Shown here in pieces: positions 48,246 through 56,927 of a DNA stretch of 64,000 nt; position 1 is the first letter of the stretch, and every line of letters begins with the position of its first letter. The notes beneath the pieces are model-generated. The model saw nothing but the letters and a program-made list of their open reading frames with translations, searched no databases and was not told where the DNA came from. The DNA comes from Bacteroidaceae bacterium. Lineage in GTDB: Bacteria; Bacteroidota; Bacteroidia; Bacteroidales; Bacteroidaceae. The translations under genes and the position numbers were made by a program. The DNA is taken from contig JAGCPD010000073.1 in assembly GCA_017645305.1 (NCBI GenBank), forward strand, positions 1 to 64,000, given 5' to 3'.

Positions 48246-48914
48246 TTATTTCAGCATCTTTATTATCTGGTTTTCAGAGGCTTCTGGGCAGACGATGTGC
48301 AGCTGATGGCATATTTGCTGGAAAGATTCTTGGGGCGAACAGCTGCATTGGCAGGCTTCACGTCCGTAGAGCTGTTCGGGTGTGGTAAGCAAAGACCAGC
48401 CCCAGCCATAGTTGCGACCGTGGCGGTCGGTAGGATAGACAAAATCCTCGGTGACAATACGTGTGGCCATCTGCAGACGGGTAACGTAGGAATCGAACTT
48501 GCTGCGCATCTTAGGACCATCGAAGCCGCAGGCAGCACGTAGCTGACGAGTGATAAGGCTTCTGTTAGCTGTCAATGTCTGTAGGATGGTTTCCTCGATG
48601 CTTCCTTCTGCTGGCACTGGATGGGAATGGCGACGGTAGTTGCAAAGGTGAGGCCACCACTTACGGCTGATAAAGCCAGCTTTGCCGGCAAAGAACTTGC
48701 CATAGATGTGGCCGCCCTCAGTAATGATTTCGCCTTTCCACTTCCACAGCGGCCAGTCCCATCCGCCGTCAGGAAAGACAACATAGCGGCATTCCTCGTC
48801 CACCATCTCTTCGGCCGAAAAACCATGTATGCCGCTGTCGAGCAAGGGCAGAAAGCCAATCTGCTCTATCAACTCCATCAGTTGTACGCTGTTATAGATT
48901 TTCCGAGAGGTCAT
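48246..48914 (-). CDS. AlkZ-related winged-helix protein
   Basis: This protein of about 222 residues resembles the short AlkZ-related (YcaQ-like) proteins of Bacteroidetes. The AlkZ/YcaQ family are winged-helix DNA glycosylases that remove alkylated or crosslinked bases; the short forms lack part of the glycosylase architecture and their activity is not established. Recognisable parts are the G-G-W-D-W-P-L-W-K-W-K-G segment near residue 50 and a helical R-Q-L-R-A-A-C-G-F region. Its start region overlaps the 3' end of purN on the same strand (ATG at 48914, or 48932 with a longer overlap), so translation is coupled. Confidence 0.65.
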   Translation of the reverse strand: MTSRKIYNSVQLMELIEQIGFLPLLDSGIHGFSAEEMVDEECRYVVFPDGGWDWPLWKWKGEIITEGGHIYGKFFAGKAGFISRKWWPHLCNYRRHSHPVPAEGSIEETILQTLTANRSLITRQLRAACGFDGPKMRSKFDSYVTRLQMATRIVTEDFVYPTDRHGRNYGWGWSLLTTPEQLYGREACQCSCSPQESFQQICHQLHIVCPEASENQIIKMLK

Positions 48915-49506
48915 GTTGCTTTTTGCTGCCAAATTTCTGATTCAGTACCTCTTCAACTACTTGCGGGAAATATTCCATCTCAAGCTGATGTTCTTTCTCT
49001 GCGATATCTTCTGCGGTATCTTCGGGGGAAAGTGCAACGCGGTACTGGGCTATGATTTCGCCTGTGTCGCAGATAGGGGTTACGTAGTGAACGGTCATGC
49101 CAGTCTCTGTTTCACCGGCAGCCTTTATCGCTTCGTGTACGTGATGTCCCCACATACCTTTCCCGCCGAATTTGGGTAGCAGGGCAGGGTGCAGGTTGAT
49201 AATCTGGCGCGGATAGGCATTGATAAGATATACGGGAATCATCGGCAGAAAACCGGCAAGAACAATGAGGCTTATTCCGTGCTTGTGCAGAAGAGGCAGC
49301 ATAACATCGGGATTGTTCAATTGTTCTTTTGTAACTATCGCAGTAGGAACGTTTAGCCGTTCTGCCCGCACCAGAGCATAGGCATCGGGTTTATTGCTGA
49401 CCACTAAGGCACAGCCCACTGTATCGGAATGCTGGAAATAGCGAATCAGATTTTCGCAGTTTGTGCCGCTGCCTGACACAAAGATAGCTATATTAACAGG
49501 TTTCAT
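48892..49506 (-). CDS. purN: Phosphoribosylglycinamide formyltransferase
   Basis: This 204-residue enzyme performs the folate-dependent formyl transfer to GAR in purine synthesis. The family pattern is clear: the opening I-F-V-S-G-S-G-T-N, the N-L-H-P-A-L-L-P-K-F motif near residue 105 (catalytic Asn/His), and G-x-T-V-H-Y-V near 135-142 with C-D-T-G-E-I-I after it. Length matches the family. It is divergent from the GH16 gene and overlaps the AlkZ-related gene downstream. Confidence 0.94.
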   Translation of the reverse strand: MKPVNIAIFVSGSGTNCENLIRYFQHSDTVGCALVVSNKPDAYALVRAERLNVPTAIVTKEQLNNPDVMLPLLHKHGISLIVLAGFLPMIPVYLINAYPRQIINLHPALLPKFGGKGMWGHHVHEAIKAAGETETGMTVHYVTPICDTGEIIAQYRVALSPEDTAEDIAEKEHQLEMEYFPQVVEEVLNQKFGSKKQHDLSENL

Positions 49507-49590
49507 AAAAATTTCTTTTCTTTCTGTTGATAAGATGGTGCGAAGTTAAGAAAAAAAATCAAGAACGCTCCTGTTTTCAAAAATAAAGTG

Positions 49591-49598
49591 TATTTTTG
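49591..49598 (+). promoter_or_regulatory. TAnnTTTG promoter for GH16 gene
   Basis: TATTTTTG, 29 bases before the GH16 start codon, matches the -7 consensus. Confidence 0.5.
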
Positions 49599-49627
49599 TG
49601 ACATAAAAATAGATTTATACTGCTGTT

Positions 49628-50482
49628 ATGAAAAAGAATGGTTTTTTTATGCTGTGTATGATGGCTTTTGCGGTTTTAGCTATGGCACAGCCTGAGAAAG
49701 AAGGTTGGAAACTTGTCTGGAACGATGAATTTGATGCGGATGGTCGTCCGGATGCCCTGAAATGGGACTATGAACGGGGCTATGTACGTAACTACGAGGA
49801 ACAATGGTATGCGCCTGAGAATGCTTTCCTGCGCGACGGCAAACTGGTGATAGAAGCCCGTCAGGCTGATTTTCCCTGCCCTGCCTACAGGGAAGGAAAC
49901 AGCAACTGGCGCAACAGCAGGAAGCGGGTACAGTGGACGAGCGCTTCGTTAATAACAAGAAATAAGTTCTCTTTCCTGTACGGCAGAGTGGAGGTCCGGG
50001 CGCGTATTCCTGTCTGCATGGGAGCGTGGCCTGCCATCTGGCTTTTGGGAATGGAACATCCTTGGCCTGCAAACGGAGAGATAGATATGTTGGAGTATTA
50101 TCAGCACAAGGGACTTCCAACTATCCTTGCTAATGCATGCTGGGCCGGAGATACGGAGGATGATACACAGTGGGATTCTTCTTATACACCCTTGACACAT
50201 TTTACGGAACGCGACCCAGCGTGGGCAGGACGTTTCCACGTTTGGCGTATGGACTGGGATAGTGACTTCATCCGTCTGTACTTGGATGACGAACTGTTGA
50301 ACGAGGTTGACTTGAAGCGCACTATTAATGGTAAGATACGTGGGACGGGCATCAATCCTTTCCATTATCCGCAATATTTGCTGCTGAACCTGGCACTGGA
50401 TACACGTGTTAAAAAATTTAATCTGGCAGATTTTCCCATGAAGTACGAGGTGGATTATGTCAGGGTCTATCAAAAAAAGTGA
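49628..50482 (+). CDS. Secreted GH16 beta-glucanase
   Basis: This 284-residue enzyme has a signal peptide ending A-M-A-Q and a GH16 jelly-roll domain. The catalytic signature E-I-D-M-L-E-Y is in place, with nucleophile Glu151, Asp153 and acid/base Glu156. The single Met between Asp and Leu-Glu gives the E-x-D-x-x-E form with a beta-bulge, as in laminarinases and lichenases of the beta-1,3 group. It most likely cuts beta-1,3 or mixed-linkage glucans. There are no accessory domains. A GTGAAAAAGTG word repeat begins at its stop codon. Confidence 0.88.
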   Translation: MKKNGFFMLCMMAFAVLAMAQPEKEGWKLVWNDEFDADGRPDALKWDYERGYVRNYEEQWYAPENAFLRDGKLVIEARQADFPCPAYREGNSNWRNSRKRVQWTSASLITRNKFSFLYGRVEVRARIPVCMGAWPAIWLLGMEHPWPANGEIDMLEYYQHKGLPTILANACWAGDTEDDTQWDSSYTPLTHFTERDPAWAGRFHVWRMDWDSDFIRLYLDDELLNEVDLKRTINGKIRGTGINPFHYPQYLLLNLALDTRVKKFNLADFPMKYEVDYVRVYQKK

Positions 50483-50530
50483 AAAGTGAAAAAGTGAAAA
50501 GTGAAAAAGTGAAAAGTGAAGGAGTGAAAT
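50478..50530. repeat. GTGAAAAGTGAAAAAGTG word repeat
   Basis: Five to six tandem GTGAAAA-type words begin at the last codon of the GH16 gene. This is the clearest example of the class that also occurs inside coding regions elsewhere in the window. Confidence 0.7.
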
Positions 50531-50614
50531 TTTTCCAATAAAGTGTAGCAAATTGTGTAGTAGTTGCGTCAAAGGGTAAAAAAACAATAACCGGCAAACA
50601 GTTAAGTGAACAAA

Positions 50615-51087
50615 ATGGATATAAAGGAACAAGATTTCTCGCGGATGGTCAGGGAGCATAAGAGCACCATTTACACGGTGTGCTATATGTTCTCAAACGA
50701 CGAAGACGAGGTGAGCGACCTCTTCCAAGAGACGCTTATAAACCTGTGGAAGGGCTTTGAATCTTTCCGAAATGAGAGCAAAGTTAATACGTGGATTTAC
50801 CGTGTAGCCATGAATACCTGCATCTCGGCCGACCGTAAGAAACGCAAGCAGGGAACAAAGGTGCCGCTGACAATGAACATCAACCTGTATAACGATGAGG
50901 ATCATGAAACAAAGCAGGTTCCCAACTACATGAACGCATACAACGACTGGACTTGATAGACCGTGCTCTGGTGATGATGTGGCTGGAAGGTATGAACTAC
51001 GATGAGATAGCCGATGTTATGGGAATAAGCGTGAAGAATGTAGGCGTTAAGCTGGTTAGAATTAAGGAAAAATTAAAGCAGAAGTAA
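50615..51087 (+). pseudogene. ECF-type RNA polymerase sigma factor with frameshift
   Basis: The N-terminal frame (50615-50956) carries sigma region 2: E-H-K-S-T-I-Y-T-V-C-Y near residue 15, D-L-F-Q-E-T-L-I-N-L-W, and W-I-Y-R-V-A-M-N-T-C. Region 4 lies in another frame up to 51087: D-R-A-L-V-M-M-W-L-E-G-M-N-Y-D-E-I-A-D-V-M-G. Adding one C to the TTCCC at about 50920-50924 restores a continuous protein of about 157 residues (through L-H-E-R-I-Q-R-L-D-L-I-D). So a single-base deletion, real or a sequencing error, breaks the gene. The family acts as an alternative sigma factor and is typically followed by a partner gene like the next one. Confidence 0.8.
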
Positions 51088-51090
51088 TAT

Positions 51091-51683
51091 ATGGAAGAAT
51101 TGAACTTTGATGAGATGCGTGATCAGATTACGCTGCTCAAACAGAAACTGGATCAACAGGAGATAGTAAACGACCGTCTTTTACGTGAGACAATGCGCAG
51201 CAGGATGGGGGCAATCAACTGGACGAAATATAGAAATATAAATCTTATATCTGTGTTGCTCTTTGTATTATGTTCTATCCTGTATTGTCGTGGGCGGGTA
51301 TTTTTAGCAATGCCTTTGTGTTTGCAACCTGTGCTATGATGCTTTTCTGTGCTTTTGCCACGTATTACGTACACAGACCTGTTGACCGCATGGATTTGAT
51401 GACAGAGGATTTGGCTACGGTTGCAAGGGTAATGGCGAAGTTCCGTAAGCAGTACAACCAGTGGCTGTACTACGTGACACCCACACTGCTGATTCCCTGG
51501 TTGAGTTGGGCAATGTATGAATATGCATGGAAGAATGCTCCGGAAGGCATGAGCCATTGGCTGTTGGCACTGCCCATATTGATAGGTGCCGCAGTAGGCG
51601 CACTCGTTGGCTACCATTGGCACTGCAACGCAGTAAATGCTGCCGAGAATATTATCAAGCAGATAGAGGAAGAAAACGGATAA
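51091..51683 (+). pseudogene. Sigma-factor partner membrane protein with frameshift
   Basis: The frame starting at 51091 gives a coiled-coil N-terminus (M-E-E-L-N-F-D-E-M-R-D-Q-I ... L-L-R-E-T-M-R) and the first membrane helix, then goes out of frame. The rest continues in another frame to 51683, with S-W-A-G-I-F-S-N-A-F-V-F-A, a T-Y-Y-V-H-R segment and a pair of C-terminal membrane helices. Joining near 51270-51280 with one extra base gives a protein of about 197 residues with about four membrane segments. Such proteins regularly follow this type of sigma factor in Bacteroides and Prevotella, probably as anti-sigma or sensor partners (inference). It starts 3 bases after the sigma stop. Two neighbouring single-base losses are suspicious for assembly error. 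Confidence 0.7.
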
Positions 51684-51685
51684 TT

Positions 51686-52762
51686 TTACATGGTTTTGGT
51701 TTGTTGAAGCAGGTAGGCATCAAGGATGGTAATGGCTGCCATCGCTTCAACAACAGGAACAGCACGCGGTAGGACACAGGCATCGTGTCGGCCGCGTGCT
51801 GTCAGTTTCGTGGCTTCTCCGTCTGCTGTTACTGTATCCTGTTCCATCAGAAGGGTTGCAACAGGCTTGAAGGCTACACGGAAGTAAATATCCTCTCCGT
51901 TAGAAATACCGCCCTGAATGCCGCCGCTGTTATTGGTGGCAAAACCAATCTTACCATTGGGTAGGGGAATCATCTTATCGTTCTGTTGGCTGCCTCGTTC
52001 CGTTACGCCGGCAAATCCCAGCCCGTATTCAAAGCCTTTAACGGCATTAATGCTAAGCATGGCATGTCCCAGGAGGGCGTGAAGTTTACCGAAAACAGGC
52101 TCGCCTAATCCAATGGGACAGCCTTTGATAACGCAGGAGACTACGCCGCCTATGGTATCGCCCTCGGCCTTAACCTTTGTGATAAGGTCAGCCATCTTTT
52201 GGGCGTATGTGAGGTCTGGGCAACGCACATCGTTGCTCTCCGTTAATGAAAGGTCGTAATCTTTGTACGTTCCTGGCAATGTAATGCCACCTACCTGCTG
52301 TGTGTAGGCTTGGATGCTGATGCCCATCTGCCGGAGTGCCAACTTGGCAAAGGCTCCTGCCACCACGCGACTTATGGTTTCACGGGCAGAACTGCGCCCG
52401 CCTCCGCGATGGTCTCGAATGCCATATTTCTGGGTGTAGGTATAATCCGCATGACTGGGGCGGAAGACATCTCGCATATTCTCGTAATCCTGACTATGCT
52501 GGTTGGTGTTGCGCACCAGGAAACCTATTGGGCAGCCTGTGGTCTTTCCCTCGAAGGTGCCGCTAAGGATTTCCACTTTGTCAGCCTCATTACGGGCTGT
52601 GGTAAGGCGGCTCTGACCAGGTCGGCGGCGGTCCAACTCATATTGTATGAAGTCCTCGTCCACCAAAATACCGGCAGGCATACCGTCTATTACACCACCT
52701 ACGGCAGCTCCATGACTCTCACCGAAGGTTGTTATGCGAAATATCTGTCCAAAAGAGTTCAT
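51686..52762 (-). CDS. aroC: Chorismate synthase
   Basis: This 358-residue enzyme converts EPSP to chorismate using reduced FMN, the last shared step of aromatic amino-acid synthesis. The three family signatures are visible: [10 protein letters not shown] at residues 14-23, the [10 protein letters not shown] segment near 122, and [10 protein letters not shown] near 290. It converges with the sigma-partner gene, with only 2 bases between the stops, and follows the FKBP gene on the same strand. Confidence 0.96.
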   Translation of the reverse strand: MNSFGQIFRITTFGESHGAAVGGVIDGMPAGILVDEDFIQYELDRRRPGQSRLTTARNEADKVEILSGTFEGKTTGCPIGFLVRNTNQHSQDYENMRDVFRPSHADYTYTQKYGIRDHRGGGRSSARETISRVVAGAFAKLALRQMGISIQAYTQQVGGITLPGTYKDYDLSLTESNDVRCPDLTYAQKMADLITKVKAEGDTIGGVVSCVIKGCPIGLGEPVFGKLHALLGHAMLSINAVKGFEYGLGFAGVTERGSQQNDKMIPLPNGKIGFATNNSGGIQGGISNGEDIYFRVAFKPVATLLMEQDTVTADGEATKLTARGRHDACVLPRAVPVVEAMAAITILDAYLLQQTKTM

Positions 52763-52764
52763 TT

Positions 52765-52797
52765 ATATAGACTTTAGGCTTTAGACCTTAGACTTTA
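52765..52797. repeat. TAGACTTTAGGCTTTAGACC word repeat
   Basis: TTAGACTTTAG-class words fill the gap between slyD and aroC. The slyD stop codon (TAA) is itself part of the repeat. Confidence 0.55.
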
Positions 52798-53379
52798 TTT
52801 GCAGCCTTCGCAGCCACCTTCTCCACAGCTACCGCAACTGCCACCGGAACAGCCACCGGAACAGCCCCCACAACCTCCGCTGCAACCGCCTGTCATCACG
52901 TTCAGGGCATCCTGAATTTCCTGATTGGTAGCTTCACGGCTCTCGATAACCTTACCTACGAAGTTCAGTTCTTTGCCGGCAAGGGGGTGGTTTAGATCCA
53001 CAGTAATCTCATTCTCCGTAATCTCTGTGATGGTACCGTTGAAACGCTCCCCGTCGGCATTCTGCAGGGGCACAACAGCACCCTCGTAGATATAACGCTT
53101 GTCAATCTTGCCGTTTATCATGAATATGCTGGCAGGTACCTTTTGAACGGCTTCGGGGACAAAGGGGCCATAAGCCTCTTCTGTGCTCAGTTTGATGTCA
53201 AAACTCTCTCCTGGTGCCAAAGGTGCAATCTGTGCCTCGAAAGCATCCAGTGTCATACCCAAGGCGGAAATGAATTGGAAAGGACGCTCTGAGGTTGCTT
53301 CTTCAATCAGTTCGCGGTCGTTGTCCTGCATAGGGGCAAACAACTGGTACGCTACGGTAATGTATTTGTTTTCTGCCAT
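52795..53379 (-). CDS. slyD: SlyD-like FKBP-type peptidyl-prolyl isomerase with Cys/Gly-rich tail
   Basis: This protein of about 194 residues has an FKBP domain of the SlyD type (V-A-Y-Q-L-F start, a G-M-T-L-D-A-F-E segment, G-E-S-F-D-I-K-L-S-T-E-E-A-Y-G-P near 80-95) with an inserted flap domain rich in charged residues. The last 31 residues are a Gly/Ser/Cys tail with eight Cys, which in SlyD homologues binds nickel or zinc. It probably serves as a folding helper and metal carrier. The ATG at 53379 fits the promoter at 53404; the longer frame to 53466 would start upstream of that promoter. Confidence 0.9.
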   Translation of the reverse strand: MAENKYITVAYQLFAPMQDNDRELIEEATSERPFQFISALGMTLDAFEAQIAPLAPGESFDIKLSTEEAYGPFVPEAVQKVPASIFMINGKIDKRYIYEGAVVPLQNADGERFNGTITEITENEITVDLNHPLAGKELNFVGKVIESREATNQEIQDALNVMTGGCSGGCGGCSGGCSGGSCGSCGEGGCEGCK

Positions 53380-53403
53380 ATTGTTATAAATGTTTTGTGG
53401 GTG

Positions 53404-53411
53404 CAAAGATA
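53404..53411 (-). promoter_or_regulatory. TAnnTTTG promoter for slyD-aroC
   Basis: The minus strand reads TATCTTTG 24 bases before the slyD start, which settles the start choice for that gene. Confidence 0.6.
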
Positions 53412-53473
53412 GTGCATACCGAGCGAAATAAAAAATAAAAAGCTTTTTATTTTGTTTTCCAATCACTTAATCG

Positions 53474-53481
53474 TATCTTTG
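53474..53481 (+). promoter_or_regulatory. TAnnTTTG promoter for GH105 gene
   Basis: TATCTTTG with a TTG at 53452-53454, 19 bases upstream, forms a good Bacteroidetes promoter 22 bases before the GH105 start. Confidence 0.65.
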
Positions 53482-53503
53482 CCCACGCAAAACCGACACA
53501 AGT

Positions 53504-54619
53504 ATGAAAAGATTATTGTTTTTGGCCTGCCTGCTATGCTTTACAGCCCTTCAGGCTAAGAAATGGAAGGTAAACGAAGTAAAGGATATCATCAGAAAGG
53601 TGAACACTTACTGGCAGACGAACAATTCCCCGGAAGTACGCTCGTTCTGGGATAATGCAGCCTATCACACAGGTAACATGGAAGTGTATAAGCTTCTGAA
53701 GGACGAGAAGATGCTCAACTATAGTATTCGATGGGCGGAGCATAACCAGTGGAAGGGCGCAACAGAACCCGATCCCGCCAAATGGAAATACAAGAACTAT
53801 GGAGAAGGGCCGGAGTATGTACTCTTTGGCGACTGGCAGATATGTTTCCAAACCTATATCGATCTCTTTTATTTGGCTCCAGAAGAGAAAAAGATTTACC
53901 GTACAATAGAAGTGATGAACTACGAGGCCGATTCAGAGGCAAATGACTACTGGTGGTGGGCAGATGCACTTTATATGGTGATGCCTACGATGACGAAAAT
54001 GTACAGACTGACGGGCGACACCAAATATCTGCGCAAGCTTTACGAGAATATCCTCTATACTGACAGTATTATGCTTGATAAGGAGACAGGTCTCTATTTC
54101 CGCGACGGGAAATACATCTATCCCAAGCATAAGACAGCCAGTGGTAAGAAAGACTTCTGGGCACGTGGTGACGGATGGGTGCTGGCGGGACTGGCCAAGG
54201 TGTTACAGGATATGCCCGAGACATACGTGCGTCAACCTTTTTTCATGGAGAAATATGTGAATTTGGCCAGAGCGGTAAAGGAACTGCAGCAGCCTGAAGG
54301 TTACTGGACACGTTCCATGATGGATCCGGAACAGGCTCCTGGCTATGAGACCAGCGGTACCGCCTTCTTCTGCTACGGACTGCTTTGGGGTGTTAATCAC
54401 GGTTATCTCTCTAAGAAAGAGTTCCGCCCTACTATTCAAAAGGCTTGGAACTATCTTGCTACCATAGCTTTACAGGAAGACGGGAAAGTCGGTTACGTGC
54501 AGCCTATTGGTGAACGTGCTATCCCCGGACAGACCGTGGATGTCAATTCTCAGGCAAACTTTGGTGTGGGAGCCTTCTTACTTGCAGCATGTGAATATGC
54601 AAGATATCTGAAACGATGA
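53504..54619 (+). CDS. GH105/GH88-type unsaturated glycuronyl hydrolase
   Basis: This 371-residue exported enzyme has a short signal peptide (M-K-R-L-L-F-L-A-C-L-L ... L-Q-A). It matches the GH105 group (YteR-like), (alpha/alpha)6-barrel hydrolases that remove the unsaturated uronic acid left by lyases from rhamnogalacturonan and similar chains. Key segments are D-N-A-A-Y-H-T-G-N near residue 45, W-W-A-D-A-L-Y-M near 147-154 (catalytic Asp in this area), and W-A-R-G-D-G-W-V near 215-222. It probably acts on pectin breakdown products in the periplasm. Its 3' end overlaps an alternative start of the next gene. Confidence 0.88.
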   Translation: MKRLLFLACLLCFTALQAKKWKVNEVKDIIRKVNTYWQTNNSPEVRSFWDNAAYHTGNMEVYKLLKDEKMLNYSIRWAEHNQWKGATEPDPAKWKYKNYGEGPEYVLFGDWQICFQTYIDLFYLAPEEKKIYRTIEVMNYEADSEANDYWWWADALYMVMPTMTKMYRLTGDTKYLRKLYENILYTDSIMLDKETGLYFRDGKYIYPKHKTASGKKDFWARGDGWVLAGLAKVLQDMPETYVRQPFFMEKYVNLARAVKELQQPEGYWTRSMMDPEQAPGYETSGTAFFCYGLLWGVNHGYLSKKEFRPTIQKAWNYLATIALQEDGKVGYVQPIGERAIPGQTVDVNSQANFGVGAFLLAACEYARYLKR

Positions 54620-54690
54620 AACAACAACGCATAAATAGAATGACAGGTATTGCGTGTTTTTGCAACAAATCAAAAAAGTTAAAACGAATC

Positions 54691-56907
54691 ATGAATAGAA
54701 AATACATTTTAATTGCACTTTCTGTACTTGTACTGCCATTGCATGCAGACAACTGGATGAAGCGACTTCCAGACAATGCCTACGTATCAACACTTTCCAT
54801 TCCCGGCAGTCACGATTCGGGCACAGGGAGTGGCTTCCCCGGCATAACAACCTCAATCTATGGGCCTTTCGGCGACAAGTACGCCAGAACTCAGGACAGG
54901 AACATAGAAGACCAATGGAACATGGGCATCCGTGCTTTCGATCTTCGTCCTGCCGTTCAGAGTGGTTATATCAATGTGAATCACGGCATCATGCCTACTA
55001 ATCTGCGTTTTGACGATGCCCTTTATTTCCTGCGTGACAAGCTCAGGGAGAACCCCTCGGAGTTTGTCGTCATACATCTGCTTCATGCCTCTGACGGCGA
55101 TGACAACGCCAGTGACTATGGCGAGAGACTGCTTGAACTGCTCAACCGTGATGACCTGAAGGACTTCTTCGTTGATTTCAAAAGCACGCTGACAGTGAAG
55201 GAGATGCGCGGCAAGATACTGCTGTTAAGCCGTGACGAGTATGCAAGCAGTCCTGTAGGTGGATTTTTCCGTAATTGGACAGGACAGATAGACTGGGCTG
55301 CACAGACTAACGGGCAAATCACCGGCACAGGCGGAACATCAGCCAAACTGTATATGCAGGACTTTGCCGAGTCATACAGGGAAGGCGACCTTGACCGTAA
55401 AGTTGAGGCCGTCAGGCAGATGCTGGACTTCAGTACGAGTCACACTACTCAATCGGAATCAGACATCGTATGGGTTTATAACTTTGCCTCTGCCTACTCA
55501 AAGGTGTCAAGGCTGTATATCCCTTTTATAGTTGACCAGGAAATATCCACAAGCGACGGCTATCGCGACAATGCCGCCCATACCAATGCCGCCATAATAG
55601 ACTTCCTGTCCGACCCCTCACATGCGGCAGGGCCTACGGGCATTGTCCTTCTGGACTATGTGGGTGTTAATACAAGTAACGGCTATAATACAAGAGGGCA
55701 AGAGGTGGTGGATGTACTCATTGCCAACAACTTCCGCTACCTGAAGGATATGTACCAGGTAGAGGAAAGCAATGCAACATATCGCAATCCCCTTGATATG
55801 ACTGCCCGCATCGTAAATTCCTGCTTCAACAGCAATATCCTTACAGGGTGGGAAGGCAATGCGTTCGGGGCTGTCAACCCCAAGGAAAATGCAGAACACT
55901 TCAACTGCAACTTCGACACCCATCAAACCATTACCGGCCTCCCCAACGGAGTCTATGCCGTCAGCGCCAAAGCTTTTTACCGCTGCGGTTTGGCAGAAGA
56001 ATCCAATGCCCACTATCGTATAAAAGACCCTGTATTACGCAATGCCCGCATCTATGCAGTGGCTGGAAATGACACGCTCTCCTTCCCCCTCGTCTCGCCT
56101 TTTTCCAAAAGCGTAACCAAAGCAAAAGGTGTAGGACGTGAAGTTTCTGTTAAGAATGGCAGCCAGACATACTACATACCAGACGATATGATTTCTGCCG
56201 AGTATTATATGCACACCCTCAGTGCTTACGACAATACGGTGTTTGTCGGCGTTGACAACCACACGCTTACCTTTGGCGTGCAGAAAAGGCAGATGATAGA
56301 CTTGGATTGGTGTATGTTTGATGATTTTACCCTGACATACTATGGCAACCAGTCCCAAGCCTACAGGCTATGGCTTACTGAAATGAGGAAAAGGAAAGTA
56401 AGTTATTCCGGCGTAACCGTCAGCAAGCCATACAGCGAGGCATATAATAAAGCATACACTGCCACAGCCAGCAATAAATCAGAGGCCGTTGCTGCCATGA
56501 AAGCCATTGACAAAGCATCCGAAGAAATAGCCATCAATGCAAGTCTGTGGGCAGAATACAAACAGGCTGCCCAAGAGGCGGAAGACATAGTCAAGAGCGA
56601 TGAATACAGTGAAGAAGCAAAGGATTTCCTGAACTCTTACTGCCTGAATGCCTATAGGAATAACCTGAATAGACTGACACTCACCAACGAGCAACTGCCC
56701 GATGTCATTAACGATTTGCGTTCCTACATTGGCATGCTGCGTAACGGAGAATGGATAGGTTTTACCCATGTGACAGAGACAGAAGCAAGGACGGTTACCT
56801 CTCCTGCTTTCTTTACCATAGACGGGAAACCCCTCGGGAATACACAGCGTCGCGGCCTCTATATCATGAGAACCTCTGACGGCACTGTTCGCAAGGTTCT
56901 TCGATAG
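54691..56907 (+). CDS. Secreted PI-PLC X-domain protein with C-terminal sorting domain
   Basis: This protein of about 738 residues begins with a signal peptide (M-N-R-K-Y-I-L-I-A-L ... L-H-A). It then has a bacterial phosphatidylinositol-specific phospholipase C-type domain (about 21-360): the first catalytic His41 in I-P-G-S-H-D-S-G-T and the second His98 in N-V-N-H-G-I. A carbohydrate-binding-like beta domain (about 370-560) and a helical region with FIVAR-like repeats (about 570-680) follow. The end resembles a Prevotella C-terminal sorting domain (R-G-L-Y-I-M-R ... R-K-V-L-R). It may cleave phosphoinositides or GPI-like anchors, but PLC-like proteins with other substrates are also known. 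The start is the ATG at 54691, where the signal peptide begins; the longer frame overlaps the GH105 stop. Confidence 0.8.
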   Translation: MNRKYILIALSVLVLPLHADNWMKRLPDNAYVSTLSIPGSHDSGTGSGFPGITTSIYGPFGDKYARTQDRNIEDQWNMGIRAFDLRPAVQSGYINVNHGIMPTNLRFDDALYFLRDKLRENPSEFVVIHLLHASDGDDNASDYGERLLELLNRDDLKDFFVDFKSTLTVKEMRGKILLLSRDEYASSPVGGFFRNWTGQIDWAAQTNGQITGTGGTSAKLYMQDFAESYREGDLDRKVEAVRQMLDFSTSHTTQSESDIVWVYNFASAYSKVSRLYIPFIVDQEISTSDGYRDNAAHTNAAIIDFLSDPSHAAGPTGIVLLDYVGVNTSNGYNTRGQEVVDVLIANNFRYLKDMYQVEESNATYRNPLDMTARIVNSCFNSNILTGWEGNAFGAVNPKENAEHFNCNFDTHQTITGLPNGVYAVSAKAFYRCGLAEESNAHYRIKDPVLRNARIYAVAGNDTLSFPLVSPFSKSVTKAKGVGREVSVKNGSQTYYIPDDMISAEYYMHTLSAYDNTVFVGVDNHTLTFGVQKRQMIDLDWCMFDDFTLTYYGNQSQAYRLWLTEMRKRKVSYSGVTVSKPYSEAYNKAYTATASNKSEAVAAMKAIDKASEEIAINASLWAEYKQAAQEAEDIVKSDEYSEEAKDFLNSYCLNAYRNNLNRLTLTNEQLPDVINDLRSYIGMLRNGEWIGFTHVTETEARTVTSPAFFTIDGKPLGNTQRRGLYIMRTSDGTVRKVLR

Positions 56908-56927
56908 AGACAAGAATGCCCAGCGTG

